Below, one piece after another: positions 47,849 to 58,152 of a stretch of DNA of 64,000 bases (position 1 is the first letter of the stretch; each line of letters begins with the position of its first letter). Location: positions 1 to 64,000 of the forward strand of contig NZ_JAHKQH010000009.1 in NCBI RefSeq assembly GCF_018861025.1, in the 5' to 3' direction. Source of the stretch: Psychrosphaera sp. B3R10 (GTDB taxonomy: Bacteria > Pseudomonadota > Gammaproteobacteria > Enterobacterales > Alteromonadaceae). The notes below the pieces were generated by a model. That model had not been told where the DNA came from and ran no database searches. It worked only from the letters and a program-made list of their open reading frames with translations. The position numbers and the translations under genes are program-made.

Positions 47849-49942
47849 ATGCGTATTTCTTCGTTAGCATCTGTTCCAGTAACGACATTAAAAGGCATAG
47901 GGCCTAAAGTTGCTGAAAAACTAACGAAGATCCATATCTACTCAATTGAAGATGCCCTATTCCATCTCCCGATCCGTTACGAAGACCGTAGCCGCATAGT
48001 CCCCATTTCAAATACAGTTGTAGGGACTCATGTATCTGTTGTGGGCGAGGTGATCAGTAGCCAAATTCAGTTTGGTCGTAAACGCATGTTATTGGTTAAA
48101 ATTGCCGATAAAACGGGTGGCATGACGTTACGATTTTTCAATTTTAGTGCAGCACAAAAAAATCAGCTCGAACCCGGCACGTGGTTAAAATGTTTTGGCG
48201 AAATTAAAGGTGGCCGCAGTGGCCCTGAAATTATACATCCAGAATATAAGTCCATAACCCCTGACGCGCCTATTGAATTAGAAGAAACGTTGACGCCAAT
48301 TTACCCCACAACCGAGGGGGTAAAACAAGCAACTTTGCGCATGATCACTGAACAAGCCCTTCTACGTTTGCAAAAGTATCAAGTGACAGAGCTTATTGAA
48401 CCAAGCTTGATGCCATTTTCATTTACCATCAAACAAGCACTCGAACTTTGCCATCGACCACCCGTCGACACGCCTTATCACTTGTTAGAAGACGGCATTC
48501 ACCCAGCACAACAACGTCTAGCGCTAGAGGAATTGGTGAGTCACCAAATTAGTATGTTGTCGCTCAAGCGAAAGGTTCAGGCAGATAAAGCCACCAAATT
48601 TACGCCAAACGATGCGCTGCACAATCAATTTATTGCGACATTACCCTTTACGCCAACCGGCGCTCAACAACGAGTTGTTGCGCAAATTAAAGCGGATATC
48701 GCGCTTCCGCAACCAATGTTACGACTTGTACAAGGCGATGTTGGATCGGGTAAAACGTTAGTCGCCGCCCTTGCAGCTTTAAGTGTTATTCAACAAGGTC
48801 ATCAAGTCGCCTTAATGGCCCCCACTGAAATATTGGCTGAACAACATTGGATCAATTTCCGCAATTGGTTTGCGCCTCTTGGCATCGAAGTCGCGTGGAT
48901 TGCGGGTAAGGCAAAAGCGACTGAAAAAAAACTCGCATTAGAAGTGATTGGCAATGGTCAGGCTAAAATGATCATTGGGACCCACGCGATATTTCAAGAC
49001 AGTGTTGAGTTTCACCAACTATCCATGATCATCATTGATGAACAACATCGCTTTGGTGTTCACCAACGACTTGAACTTAGAAATAAAGGCGTTTGGCACG
49101 ATGCAGGTCATACTTACTTTCCGCATCAATTAGTAATGACCGCAACCCCAATTCCACGAACGCTAGCAATGACGGCCTACGCCGATTTAGATTGTTCGGT
49201 TATTGACGAGTTACCACCCGGTCGAACTCCGGTTACGACTGTAGCAATGCCTAATACGAAGCGCGATAGCGTTATCGCGAGGGTGGAAGAAGTGTGCAAA
49301 ACAACCGGGCAACAGGCTTATTGGGTCTGTACTCTGATTGAAGAAAGTGAAGTTTTGCAATGCCAAGCTGCTGAAGAAATTGCTATCGAGTTGCAACAAG
49401 CCTTGTCAAATCTAACCGTAGGTCTTGTCCACGGAAGAATGAAAGCGGACGAAAAACAGCACGTAATGGAGCAGTTTAAAGCAGGGGCAATCAACCTACT
49501 AGTTGCAACAACCGTTATTGAAGTTGGCGTTGACGTTCCGAATGCCAGTTTAATGATAATTGAAAACCCTGAACGCTTAGGGTTAGCGCAATTACACCAA
49601 TTACGTGGCCGAGTTGGCCGCGGTGCGTTAAAGTCGCACTGTGTTTTGTTATATAACCCGCCTTTAACTCAGACGGCACAAAAACGATTAGCCGTTTTGC
49701 GCGAATCTAATGATGGCTTTGTCATTGCGCAAAAGGATTTGGAAATACGTGGTGCCGGGGAAATATTAGGAACAAAACAAACAGGCCTCGCCGACTTTAA
49801 AATTGCCGATATAGAGCGCGATGCAGAGCTTATTCCAACCGCGGCAAATATTGCAAAGCACATAGTATTAGAATCTCCCAAAGAAGCCGAACAGTTAATG
49901 ACTCGATGGCTTGGGGAAAAAAACCTTTACGGTTACGCATAA
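47849..49942 (+). CDS. recG: ATP-dependent DNA helicase RecG
   Basis: RecG reverses stalled replication forks and processes Holliday junctions and R-loops. The 697 residues match E. coli RecG (693). The N-terminal wedge/OB domain (GIGPKVAEKL, LPIRYEDRS, VGEVISSQIQFG) precedes the SF2 motor: QGDVGSGKTLVA, PTEILAEQHW, DEQHRFG, MTATPIPRTL, and C-terminal RGRVGRG and KQTGLADFKIAD. Complete gene. No terminator is visible in the ~100-bp gap downstream. Confidence 0.98.
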   Translation: MRISSLASVPVTTLKGIGPKVAEKLTKIHIYSIEDALFHLPIRYEDRSRIVPISNTVVGTHVSVVGEVISSQIQFGRKRMLLVKIADKTGGMTLRFFNFSAAQKNQLEPGTWLKCFGEIKGGRSGPEIIHPEYKSITPDAPIELEETLTPIYPTTEGVKQATLRMITEQALLRLQKYQVTELIEPSLMPFSFTIKQALELCHRPPVDTPYHLLEDGIHPAQQRLALEELVSHQISMLSLKRKVQADKATKFTPNDALHNQFIATLPFTPTGAQQRVVAQIKADIALPQPMLRLVQGDVGSGKTLVAALAALSVIQQGHQVALMAPTEILAEQHWINFRNWFAPLGIEVAWIAGKAKATEKKLALEVIGNGQAKMIIGTHAIFQDSVEFHQLSMIIIDEQHRFGVHQRLELRNKGVWHDAGHTYFPHQLVMTATPIPRTLAMTAYADLDCSVIDELPPGRTPVTTVAMPNTKRDSVIARVEEVCKTTGQQAYWVCTLIEESEVLQCQAAEEIAIELQQALSNLTVGLVHGRMKADEKQHVMEQFKAGAINLLVATTVIEVGVDVPNASLMIIENPERLGLAQLHQLRGRVGRGALKSHCVLLYNPPLTQTAQKRLAVLRESNDGFVIAQKDLEIRGAGEILGTKQTGLADFKIADIERDAELIPTAANIAKHIVLESPKEAEQLMTRWLGEKNLYGYA

Positions 49943-50043
49943 AAGAAATTGCCCTGCCGATACAATCTAATCTTGTCTTCGCCTTGCTGTTCTCTTTTTA
50001 TAGTGCTTAACTCTAACTTAGCGTAGTAAAAATTATTAAGTCT

Positions 50044-51273
50044 ATGAACAAAATATTAATCGTCGAAGACAGTTTACCTATTATTCAGTTGCATTCTTTT
50101 TTAGTTAAAAAGGCGGGATTTGAACCTGTAACCGCAACAACGTTTGAAGAGCTCAAAAACCTCAAAGTTGCTCTCAATGAGTTCTTTTGCGCGATAATAG
50201 ACTACAGTCTGCCGGACGCGCCGGATGGCGAAGCAATTCATTATCTACTTGAGAACAAAGTTCCCGGCATTGTTATGACCGGTATGTTAGATGATGACAT
50301 TCGCGACAAAATGCTGAAATTGCCAATCATTGATTACATCACCAAAGAAAGTAAACAAGCCTACAATTATTTGCACAATCTAATTTTAAGACTCCAAAAA
50401 AACGAAAGAGTTAAAGTGCTTGTCGTAGACGATTCTCAAAGCGCACTTAGCTTTTTACGTCGATTGTTAGTGCGACATAACTACAAAGTGTTAACCGCAA
50501 ATAGTGGTTCAAAAGCATTAGAACAACTCAAAGCCAATCCCGACATTAAGCTTGTAATTACTGATAAAGAAATGCCAAATATGAACGGCCTAGAGCTTTG
50601 TAACGAGATCAGAGCAATACACAATAAAGATGAAATTAGCATCATTGGTATTTCTGGCGCTGACAATCCGTCGTTAACGGCAAAGTTCATTAAAAATGGT
50701 GCAAATGACTTTTTGAAAAAACCATTTTGTCCTGAAGAGTTTTATTGCCGCGTTCAGCAAAATATTGAATATATTGAAAATATCGAAACCATCACCCGAC
50801 AAGCCAATACCGACTTTTTAACGGCTTTGTATAATCGAAGATACTTTTTTGAGTCTTTGGCACACTTAGTTAAATCAAAAGAGAATCAAACTTTAGCAAT
50901 GTTAGATATCGACTTTTTTAAATCGATAAATGACAACTACGGACACGAAGTTGGCGATGTTGTACTAAAAGAAGTTTCCAGCCTACTCGCCAAACACTTT
51001 TCTGAACAACTCGTTGCACGATTAGGTGGCGAAGAGTTTAGTGTCCACTTTGGCTCAATGCCTATAGATGAAGCGGAAGATTTATTGGAAGACTTGAGGC
51101 TTGAGCTTGCTGCGATGTCGATCAATGCCAATGGTCAAAATGTGTCTTGTACAATAAGCATCGGCTTAACTTGCGGAGTATTTGCTAGCCTTGACCAATT
51201 AATCAATCGGGCTGACGAGCTACTTTACGAAGCAAAAGACACAGGCAGGAATAGAATTGTCGCTAATCAATAA
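50044..51273 (+). CDS. Two-receiver diguanylate cyclase response regulator
   Basis: The 409-residue cytoplasmic protein has a REC domain (ILIVEDS; phosphoacceptor in IIDYSLPD; TKES near its end), a second REC domain (VLVVDDSQS; ITDKEMPNMNG; FLKKPF) and a GGDEF domain (TDFLTALYNRRYFF, DIDFFKSINDNYGHEVGD, RLGGEEF). GGEEF is an active-site version, so c-di-GMP synthesis is likely. No RxxD inhibitory-site motif is seen upstream of GGEEF. It lies upstream of a TonB receptor and a hybrid kinase on the same strand; the kinase may be its phosphodonor, but no direct evidence exists. Confidence 0.92.
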   Translation: MNKILIVEDSLPIIQLHSFLVKKAGFEPVTATTFEELKNLKVALNEFFCAIIDYSLPDAPDGEAIHYLLENKVPGIVMTGMLDDDIRDKMLKLPIIDYITKESKQAYNYLHNLILRLQKNERVKVLVVDDSQSALSFLRRLLVRHNYKVLTANSGSKALEQLKANPDIKLVITDKEMPNMNGLELCNEIRAIHNKDEISIIGISGADNPSLTAKFIKNGANDFLKKPFCPEEFYCRVQQNIEYIENIETITRQANTDFLTALYNRRYFFESLAHLVKSKENQTLAMLDIDFFKSINDNYGHEVGDVVLKEVSSLLAKHFSEQLVARLGGEEFSVHFGSMPIDEAEDLLEDLRLELAAMSINANGQNVSCTISIGLTCGVFASLDQLINRADELLYEAKDTGRNRIVANQ

Positions 51274-51452
51274 CACTTATGTGTCATTTTATCTAATTTG
51301 TTTGCACTCACTGTAATTTTAAATTCGATAATAAAATATCTAAATTGTTGTATAGTTTAGATATTTTATATTATTGCATATCAAATCAACTTACTATTCT
51401 GCTAATGTCAACTATACTTTATATTCATAATTTTCTAGGATTTTTTTCGCAC

Positions 51453-53831
51453 ATGAGAATTCGTCACGTCATTGCTTGCCCTGCATTGTTTTTTTGCAAT
51501 GTCATTCACGCTGTGGATAAACACGAACTGGAACATATTGAAGTAACAGCCCAAAAACGAGTGGAGTCGGTGCAGCAAGTTCCAATTTCAATTACGACTT
51601 TGAGCCGCGCTCAACTGACTAAAATGTCGATCACTCAATCCCAAGATATTGCGGAATTAATCCCAAATGTAAATACCACCCGAGCGATCAGTGGTATGCA
51701 TAATTATTTTATTCGTGGCATAGGGCTCGATGATTTTAATTTGTCCTCGGTTTCTGCTGTTGGCCTTTATATTGATGATGTAGCAATTAACAACCCGATG
51801 TTAGCGGCATTTACATTAAATGATATTGAACGCGTTGAAGTATTACGTGGCCCACAAAACACCCTTTATGGTAAAAATACAACTGGGGGGGCAATTAAAT
51901 TTATGTCCACGTCCCCTCAACTTGAATCCGACTTAAACGGCTTTGCTAGGCTTTCCATCGGCAGTTTTAATCGTCGATTTTTTGATATCGCAAGCGATAT
52001 ATTTATAAACGACACAACAGGACTTAGGCTGTCCTTCTTTAATCACACCGCAGACGGCCAAGTGACCAGTAAACAACTTGGTAATAATACTGAGTATAAC
52101 GACGTTAATAAACAAGGGTTTCGAGCACATCTTCGACATCAATTTAGTCAAAATATTCAGCTAGATATGAGTATTTACGGCGGTGCACAGGATCAGATAT
52201 CCGCCGTGAAGACGCTGGTTTCAGGCACAGACGAACAACCCACAATCGATATAGATAATATTGACTTAGCTTACAATCAGTCACGTATTATCGACCCAAG
52301 AAATGACATCACCGCCTTTGGTGGATATTTCAAACTTAATTGGCAACTTAGTTCAATGGAATTTAACTCAATTACATCGTTTGAAACCGTTGAATCTGAG
52401 CGCATGGATGATTGGGGATCACAAAATATACCTTCAGCGATTTTCCAAGCCCTAACTTATAACTCAACGGACACCAATAATTTATCCCAGGAATTTCAAC
52501 TGCTATCGACCAATCAAAAATCAGCTTGGTTGGTTGGTTTGGCCTTCAATAAAGATACCGGCGACCTAGCACAGGCCGCTTATATTGACCCCGGCACTCA
52601 AGGCCGACCAGATGACGCAATCGATGATGCTGGAGGGGGCCCTTTATTTGACCGAGCCGCAATTGTTGAAACCAATACAACAACCACATCAATTTATGGC
52701 CAATACTCACAATCTTTGACGGAAAAACTACAGTTTACCGGCGGCTATCGCTGGACCCATCAAGAGTTAGCACCTACTGTGAATTCCGCTGGTATGATGA
52801 TGGATGATCCCGCTAACCCTTTTCCACTAGGTACTTTGGGTTGGTACAGTTTAGGTAATCCTAACTTTAATATTTATCAAGATTATGTTGGGTTTAAAGA
52901 ATTAAACCAATTTGTAATCGCGAACAATGGCTACGGTGGCTCTGCAAATATTGATGAGTCATTTTCCGAATGGGGTGGCAAACTGGCGCTTGATTATCAA
53001 ATAATTGATGACACTTTGTTATACGCCTCAATTTCGCGGGGGTTCAAAATGGGCGCGGTAAATTCTAACCCGACAACCATAACATTCAACAAATTACTCG
53101 ATAAAGTCGTTCTCCCTGAAACACTAATTACGCTAGAAGCTGGGTGGAAGTCGCAGTTTTTAAACAATAGATTGCGGATTAACGGCGCAGTTTTTACCAA
53201 CAACTGGCAGAATTATCAGTTTTACCTAGTGTATAATCCAGGTAATCCGGCGGAGCTTTATGCGTCGCTTGTTAACTTGCCTGAAGCTAAGTCAACGGGT
53301 GCTGAGGTAGAAGTTGACTGGCTGATTGCCGCCAATTTACAGGCTAAATTAGGTATCGGTTGGTTAGATACTGAAGTGACTGATGCTAAGTTAGATGTGA
53401 GCCATTTACCGCAGAGTCAACAGGTGGGGTTTCAGAACCAAGTTGTTGCTGGCAACAAACTAACAAATGCGCCAGAATTAACATTAAATGGCTCAATTGA
53501 GAAAACAATTGAATTTTCTCAAAGTGAATTAGAATTGCGGCTACACTTAAGTTATGTCGAACAACATATCCATGCATTGGCTGGTGAAAATAGCACGATT
53601 TGGCAAGCAAACTTTTCAGAGCCGGCCGTCACATTGCTAAATACCAATGTAAATTATACCTTTGGCCATGACAGACAGTACCAGTTAAATTTGTGGGTAA
53701 AAAACTTAACTGATGAACAATTTTGTAGTGAACGTGCGACTGTCCCGGGCACGTCTACCGAATTGGTAAGGCTATGCGCGCAAAGCCACCCTAAAACAAT
53801 TGGAATAACACTTGAATACTTATTTGATTAG
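51453..53831 (+). CDS. TonB-dependent outer-membrane receptor
   Basis: The start at 51453 precedes a short signal-like stretch (VIACPALFFCNVIHA) and gives ~792 residues; an upstream frame from 51345 is possible. A TonB box-like HIEVTAQ follows, then a plug domain (QVPISITTLSRAQL, FIRGIGLDDFN, VGLYIDDVAI, VEVLRGPQNTLYGKNTTGGAI) and a 22-strand barrel ending in ITLEYLFD with the typical C-terminal FD pattern. The plug type is that of the iron-siderophore/glycan-like 'OAR' receptors; substrate is unknown. The 8-nt gap to the kinase gene indicates cotranscription. Confidence 0.92.
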   Translation: MRIRHVIACPALFFCNVIHAVDKHELEHIEVTAQKRVESVQQVPISITTLSRAQLTKMSITQSQDIAELIPNVNTTRAISGMHNYFIRGIGLDDFNLSSVSAVGLYIDDVAINNPMLAAFTLNDIERVEVLRGPQNTLYGKNTTGGAIKFMSTSPQLESDLNGFARLSIGSFNRRFFDIASDIFINDTTGLRLSFFNHTADGQVTSKQLGNNTEYNDVNKQGFRAHLRHQFSQNIQLDMSIYGGAQDQISAVKTLVSGTDEQPTIDIDNIDLAYNQSRIIDPRNDITAFGGYFKLNWQLSSMEFNSITSFETVESERMDDWGSQNIPSAIFQALTYNSTDTNNLSQEFQLLSTNQKSAWLVGLAFNKDTGDLAQAAYIDPGTQGRPDDAIDDAGGGPLFDRAAIVETNTTTTSIYGQYSQSLTEKLQFTGGYRWTHQELAPTVNSAGMMMDDPANPFPLGTLGWYSLGNPNFNIYQDYVGFKELNQFVIANNGYGGSANIDESFSEWGGKLALDYQIIDDTLLYASISRGFKMGAVNSNPTTITFNKLLDKVVLPETLITLEAGWKSQFLNNRLRINGAVFTNNWQNYQFYLVYNPGNPAELYASLVNLPEAKSTGAEVEVDWLIAANLQAKLGIGWLDTEVTDAKLDVSHLPQSQQVGFQNQVVAGNKLTNAPELTLNGSIEKTIEFSQSELELRLHLSYVEQHIHALAGENSTIWQANFSEPAVTLLNTNVNYTFGHDRQYQLNLWVKNLTDEQFCSERATVPGTSTELVRLCAQSHPKTIGITLEYLFD

Positions 53832-53839
53832 AATGCTAA

Positions 53840-56515
53840 ATGAAATACTTTAATTTACAAAAACATTCCTCAAAAATATTGACGCTAATTGTCTTTTTAT
53901 TGGGCCTTGCTAGTACTTTTTATCTCTATGATTTAAAGCAAGCTCAAGAGCGTATGAATGCAAATGTCGAATTTCAATCACAGGCAAACTTGCGAGCTAG
54001 AGATATATCCTCTGAGTTTAATCGATCTTTTTTTCAAGTTACATCTGTTGCCAATCTATTTGCATCTTCCAATTGGGTAAATTATGTCGAGTTTTCCAAT
54101 TTCATCGAAAGTGTTTATCCCACGTTTCCAGCCGGTAGAAGGCTTTCTGTTCTGCGGTCTATAGATTTAGACCAAAAAGAAGAAACAATCGCCAAGATAA
54201 AAGAAAACCCACAACCACAATTTTCAGACTTTGCTATTTTTGATCTTATTGATGGCAACGTTGTCACCCCTCCGAGTACCCATCAAAATCGACTAAACTT
54301 CGTTCAATACACATTTCCACAGCCTACACAGAACCATTTTTATGGTCGTAATATAAGGCCACAGTCGCCTGTAGGCCCAAGGTTTTTTCGCGTAATAGAA
54401 AACCAACAACCTTACATCAGTAGTATTTCCGGACCTTTACCAGGCCTTATTTCAAAACCTTTCTTTTTACATATGCAACCGATTATAAAAAAGCAAGAAA
54501 ACGGTAGCACTACTTTTGAAGGGATAATTGTATCAAGCCAGCATATTGAAGATATTTTTGGCAATAACGTAATTCAACAGTCTTTAGATCAATTTAATTA
54601 TAGGATTCTCGACCAAAACGGAAATTGTTACCAATACCCACAAAAACAGTTTACCCCAGCATCCGAGCGTAGCTCTACTGAACTGCCGCCATTAAGTTTT
54701 CAAAGCACGATAAACGTAGAAGGTAGCCAATGGCAATTGATCATATTGCCAAAAGTTGCACTTGAAGACACATCAATTGAACTTCTGAGGAGCATTTTGA
54801 TTGCCGGCATCGCATTGTCTGCACTAGTTTCCTTGCTCATTTTTCAAATTTTGAATCAGCGAACAAAATTGACTCAATTAGTTAAAGTCAAAACGGAGCA
54901 ACTGCATGATCAGAATGTCCAACTGGAATCGGCAGTTACCAATGCAGAGAAGTCTGCACAAATAAAATCTGAGTTTCTTGCCAATATGAGTCATGAAATT
55001 AGAACACCGTTAAACGGTATATATGGTTTTTCTCAACTTCTATTGGAAACCGAATTAACAAAACAACAGAGTAATTTTGTCAAGCAGATGGACACCTCAG
55101 TTAACCACTTGATGACTGTTATTAATGATATTTTGGATTTCTCTAAGATTGAATCGGGCAATATTGCAATCGAATCCGTCCCTTTTTCCATCTATAAATT
55201 GATCGACTTTATTCATAATTCCCTTAATGAAAATGCAAAAGAAAAAGGCATAGATTTTAATATTAATATTTTGAGTGACATAAAGCCGGATCTATTAGGA
55301 GATATCGTCCGGACCAATCAAGTCCTATTAAATCTCTGTTCTAACGCAATTAAATTTACCAACAAAGGCATTGTTACGGTCAATATATATATGGAACTTG
55401 TCGATCCGACAGACAGCAGTAGTGACATTACACTTCGATTTGAAGTTGTTGATACTGGTATCGGACTGACACCTGAACAGCGTAAAGGACTTTTTGTCGC
55501 GTTTACCCAAGCAGATACATCAACAACGCGTAATTTTGGCGGCACGGGTTTAGGCTTGGCTATCAGTCAACGATTGTGTCAGTTAATGGGTGGTGAAATC
55601 ACCGTTAAAAGTGAATATGGTGTTGGCAGTACATTTACTGCTTCTATGGTGTTTCGCCAAAATAAAAATATTATTATTGTCGATGATTTAGATGAGCGTT
55701 ATGAGCCACCTTTAAAACTATTAGTGGTTGACGATAACCCATTAGCATTAGATGTTTTGCAACTTCATTTAACAAAAATGAATGCTGTAGTGACGAGCTT
55801 TGACAATGGTAAAGATGCTGTCGCTCACTTATCTAATAACCCAGATTCTTACGATGCTGTATTATTAGATTGGACTCTACCTGAGATGGATGGCAAACAA
55901 ATCATTGAAGCCATATTAGCATTACAGCTTAACAAGCTGCCTAAATTTATCGTTATTTCATCTTATGACCTATCAATAATAGAAAGTGCTTCAACAGATC
56001 TTCCGATAAAGTCGATTTTGCAAAAACCATGTTTAGAATCAAAATTATTTTATGCCATAAAAGGCGCTGTAAATGATACAGAAGTTGATGCTCAACTTAT
56101 TACCGACAGTAAAACGCTAATTGGTTTTAATATATTAGTTGCAGAAGACAACCCAATTAATCAAATTGTTATAAAAACTATGTTGACCAACGCTAAGGCC
56201 AATATAACCATTGTTAATAATGGGCAAGAATGTATCGATACCCTAGTTAAGTCAGACACATTTGATGTCATCTTAATGGATATTCACATGCCGATAATGG
56301 ACGGGATCGAGGCGGCAAAATTCATACGAGCCCTAGACAATAAAAAACAAGCTTCGATTCCAATAATTGCATTAACCGCTAACGTTATGAAGAAAGACGT
56401 CGATTATTACCTATTAAATGGTATGGATTCACACGTCGCAAAACCAGTCGATTTTAACCAATTGAAGTTGACTATTATTGAGCTTGCCGCAAAAAATAAG
56501 TTGCATAGCAAGTAG
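53840..56515 (+). CDS. CHASE-domain hybrid sensor histidine kinase with two receivers
   Basis: The 891-residue inner-membrane kinase starts with a membrane helix (ILTLIVFLLGLASTFYLY), a CHASE-type periplasmic sensor (FPAGRRLSVLRSID, VGPRFFRVIENQQPYIS), a second helix (~315-340) and a HisKA H-box (SEFLANMSHEIRTPLNG). The ATPase boxes are LLNLCSNAIKF, VDTGIGLTPEQ and GGTGLGLAIS. Two receivers follow: VVDDNPLALDVL/LLDWTLPEMDG and VAEDNPINQIVI/LMDIHMPIMDG...KPVD. All catalytic residues look intact. The gene directly follows the TonB receptor. Confidence 0.93.
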   Translation: MKYFNLQKHSSKILTLIVFLLGLASTFYLYDLKQAQERMNANVEFQSQANLRARDISSEFNRSFFQVTSVANLFASSNWVNYVEFSNFIESVYPTFPAGRRLSVLRSIDLDQKEETIAKIKENPQPQFSDFAIFDLIDGNVVTPPSTHQNRLNFVQYTFPQPTQNHFYGRNIRPQSPVGPRFFRVIENQQPYISSISGPLPGLISKPFFLHMQPIIKKQENGSTTFEGIIVSSQHIEDIFGNNVIQQSLDQFNYRILDQNGNCYQYPQKQFTPASERSSTELPPLSFQSTINVEGSQWQLIILPKVALEDTSIELLRSILIAGIALSALVSLLIFQILNQRTKLTQLVKVKTEQLHDQNVQLESAVTNAEKSAQIKSEFLANMSHEIRTPLNGIYGFSQLLLETELTKQQSNFVKQMDTSVNHLMTVINDILDFSKIESGNIAIESVPFSIYKLIDFIHNSLNENAKEKGIDFNINILSDIKPDLLGDIVRTNQVLLNLCSNAIKFTNKGIVTVNIYMELVDPTDSSSDITLRFEVVDTGIGLTPEQRKGLFVAFTQADTSTTRNFGGTGLGLAISQRLCQLMGGEITVKSEYGVGSTFTASMVFRQNKNIIIVDDLDERYEPPLKLLVVDDNPLALDVLQLHLTKMNAVVTSFDNGKDAVAHLSNNPDSYDAVLLDWTLPEMDGKQIIEAILALQLNKLPKFIVISSYDLSIIESASTDLPIKSILQKPCLESKLFYAIKGAVNDTEVDAQLITDSKTLIGFNILVAEDNPINQIVIKTMLTNAKANITIVNNGQECIDTLVKSDTFDVILMDIHMPIMDGIEAAKFIRALDNKKQASIPIIALTANVMKKDVDYYLLNGMDSHVAKPVDFNQLKLTIIELAAKNKLHSK

Positions 56516-56635
56516 TTGATGAGAAACCGTCTTTCTAATCGCCCTCTAGCGTTGGTCTGAGACATAAATTAAAGTTGTTAAGTGAATAAGCAGACTACAA
56601 CTTTAAAAGGGTATAAATAAAGCTGGAGGCGCTTT

Positions 56636-56668
56636 GGGGTTTGGGTTTGGGTTTGGGTTTGGGTTTGG
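56636..56668 (+). repeat. Telomere-like G-rich repeat, predicted G-quadruplex
   Basis: GGGGTTTGGG with further TTTGGG units gives at least five G-runs of three or more (56636-56639, 56643-56645, 56649-56651, 56655-56657, 56661-56663) separated by TTT. Degenerate TTTGG/TTGG repeats continue to about 56720. It sits in a gene-free gap, between the convergent kinase and DUF2489 genes. Confidence 0.85.
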
Positions 56669-56741
56669 TTTGGTTTGGGCTTGGTTTTGTCTTTGGTTTT
56701 TCTTGGTTTCGCTTGGTTTGCAGTTTTTTTGATTCTTAAAT

Positions 56742-56778
56742 GTAAAAAGCAGTATTTATCCAAAATACTGCTTTTTAG
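56742..56778. terminator. Strong bidirectional terminator
   Basis: AAAAAGCAGTATTT (56744-56757) pairs with AAATACTGCTTTTT (56763-56776), 14-bp perfect stem, loop of 5. It ends the DUF2489/yihI transcript on the minus strand and could also stop the kinase transcript. Confidence 0.93.
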
Positions 56779-56798
56779 GATCAATTAGAAAATTGAAA

Positions 56799-57248
56799 TT
56801 AACTTGCAAATTCTTCAATGATTTTAGTTAAATCTTCGGTAATTTGCGACTCTAGTTGTTGCTCTGCTTGCCAACGGGTCATATCCATTTTAGCCATTTC
56901 TTTTTTAGTCAGCTTTTTACGAGCTTCATGTGTTGGCATATCTTTAATAATTTCATATAGACCTGCAAAACCTGGGTATAAGGTGTAATAGTCTGCATCG
57001 AGCTGAGCGTCTCGCTTATAATGCTCAAGCAAAACCCATATTCGCAACACTCCTTCAGAATATTCACATTGCTCAGCCTGCATTGCCAAAGCGATATGTT
57101 TGATACTATCTGTTAGATAGGTTTTACGCTTCTCAAGTTTAGCTTGTTGTTGCTTTTTTTGCTCTTGTACCTGCCATAACAACTGTCCGGCGTAATATGC
57201 CAAACCAATTACCACTAAAACGGCTACTGCGATTACTGCATACCACAT
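56799..57248 (-). CDS. DUF2489 membrane protein
   Basis: The 149-residue protein has an N-terminal hydrophobic helix (VIAVAVLVVIGLAYYAGQLL) and then a helical, charged cytoplasmic part with QAEQCEYSEGVLRIWVLLEHY and YPGFAGLYEIIKDMPTHEARKKL (read in parts), matching DUF2489. Function is unknown. It lies 7 nt after yihI and is thus cotranscribed; this pairing is a known gammaproteobacterial neighbourhood. Confidence 0.9.
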   Translation of the reverse strand: MWYAVIAVAVLVVIGLAYYAGQLLWQVQEQKKQQQAKLEKRKTYLTDSIKHIALAMQAEQCEYSEGVLRIWVLLEHYKRDAQLDADYYTLYPGFAGLYEIIKDMPTHEARKKLTKKEMAKMDMTRWQAEQQLESQITEDLTKIIEEFAS

Positions 57249-57255
57249 AGTAAGC

Positions 57256-57828
57256 TTACTTATCCTTATCCATCAAATCACTCCACTCATCACCGCCAAG
57301 CGATTCTAATGGGTCTACGTACTCTTCTTCGTCGTATTCATCTTCGTCATCAATATCGTCTACAAGTCCAAGCTTCTCAGCGAGTTCGTCGTAACGATTC
57401 ATATTGCGGTTAAAGTACTTTGCGTCCTTACCTGTCAGCAATTCACCTGCTTCAACACGTTCGGCAAGTGCTATAAGTAGCTCATCATTTTCCAGCGCAG
57501 CAAATTCTTCTGCTGGCGTTAATGTGACTGGTTGAATTTTTTCAAGTTTAACACCTGGTACACCGTGAACCACTTCCACTTCTTTAACTGGCTTTTTAGG
57601 CACTAAATCAATTTTGATTTTACTACCCAATTTCTTATTTAGCTTTTTCCCAGAACCGGCTGTATTAGCAGAGTTAGCAACTTTGCCATCAACTAAACTA
57701 TTACGTGAGCCTGATTTCTGACCCTTATGCGTTTTTTTTCTACCCGATTCTTTTTTATCTGCGGGACGGGTTTCTTGCTTTCTGATCCCAATTTGACCAA
57801 CTTTTCTACTTTTTTTCTGACGAGTCAT
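57256..57828 (-). CDS. yihI: Der GTPase-activating protein YihI
   Basis: YihI stimulates the GTPase of the ribosome-assembly factor Der. The 190 residues begin with a Lys/Arg-rich disordered segment (TRQKKSRKVG, SGRKKTHKGQKSGSRNS), then LTPAEEFAALENDELLIALAERVEAGE (read in parts), LTGKDAKYFNRNMNRYDELAEKLGL and end in an acidic tail (DDIDDEDEYDEEEY). That is the full family architecture. It is first gene of the yihI-DUF2489 unit. Confidence 0.93.
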   Translation of the reverse strand: MTRQKKSRKVGQIGIRKQETRPADKKESGRKKTHKGQKSGSRNSLVDGKVANSANTAGSGKKLNKKLGSKIKIDLVPKKPVKEVEVVHGVPGVKLEKIQPVTLTPAEEFAALENDELLIALAERVEAGELLTGKDAKYFNRNMNRYDELAEKLGLVDDIDDEDEYDEEEYVDPLESLGGDEWSDLMDKDK

Positions 57829-58152
57829 TATTTACTCCGGGTGAGGGATTAGAAGACATTATAATTTATATCAATTGATCTAATACTTTTTATTCAGTTA
57901 TACAAAATCACCAGTTCAGATCACGAGCATTTAAGGTCGAAACTTTTTAAACTTTGAATAACAAATAAAACACTTTAAGCATTTGCTTTTCATACGTTTA
58001 ACAAGCAATTATGCCGCAAGTTATGAATTTAGACGCAAAAAAGCTGCGCTTTTAACCATCGCTTGTCCAAATACTTATTAATTCCCACTGAATGCAAAAA
58101 ATATTAGATGAATTGATATTATGGGGATTTTACTGGTTTGTTGAATTTCAGG

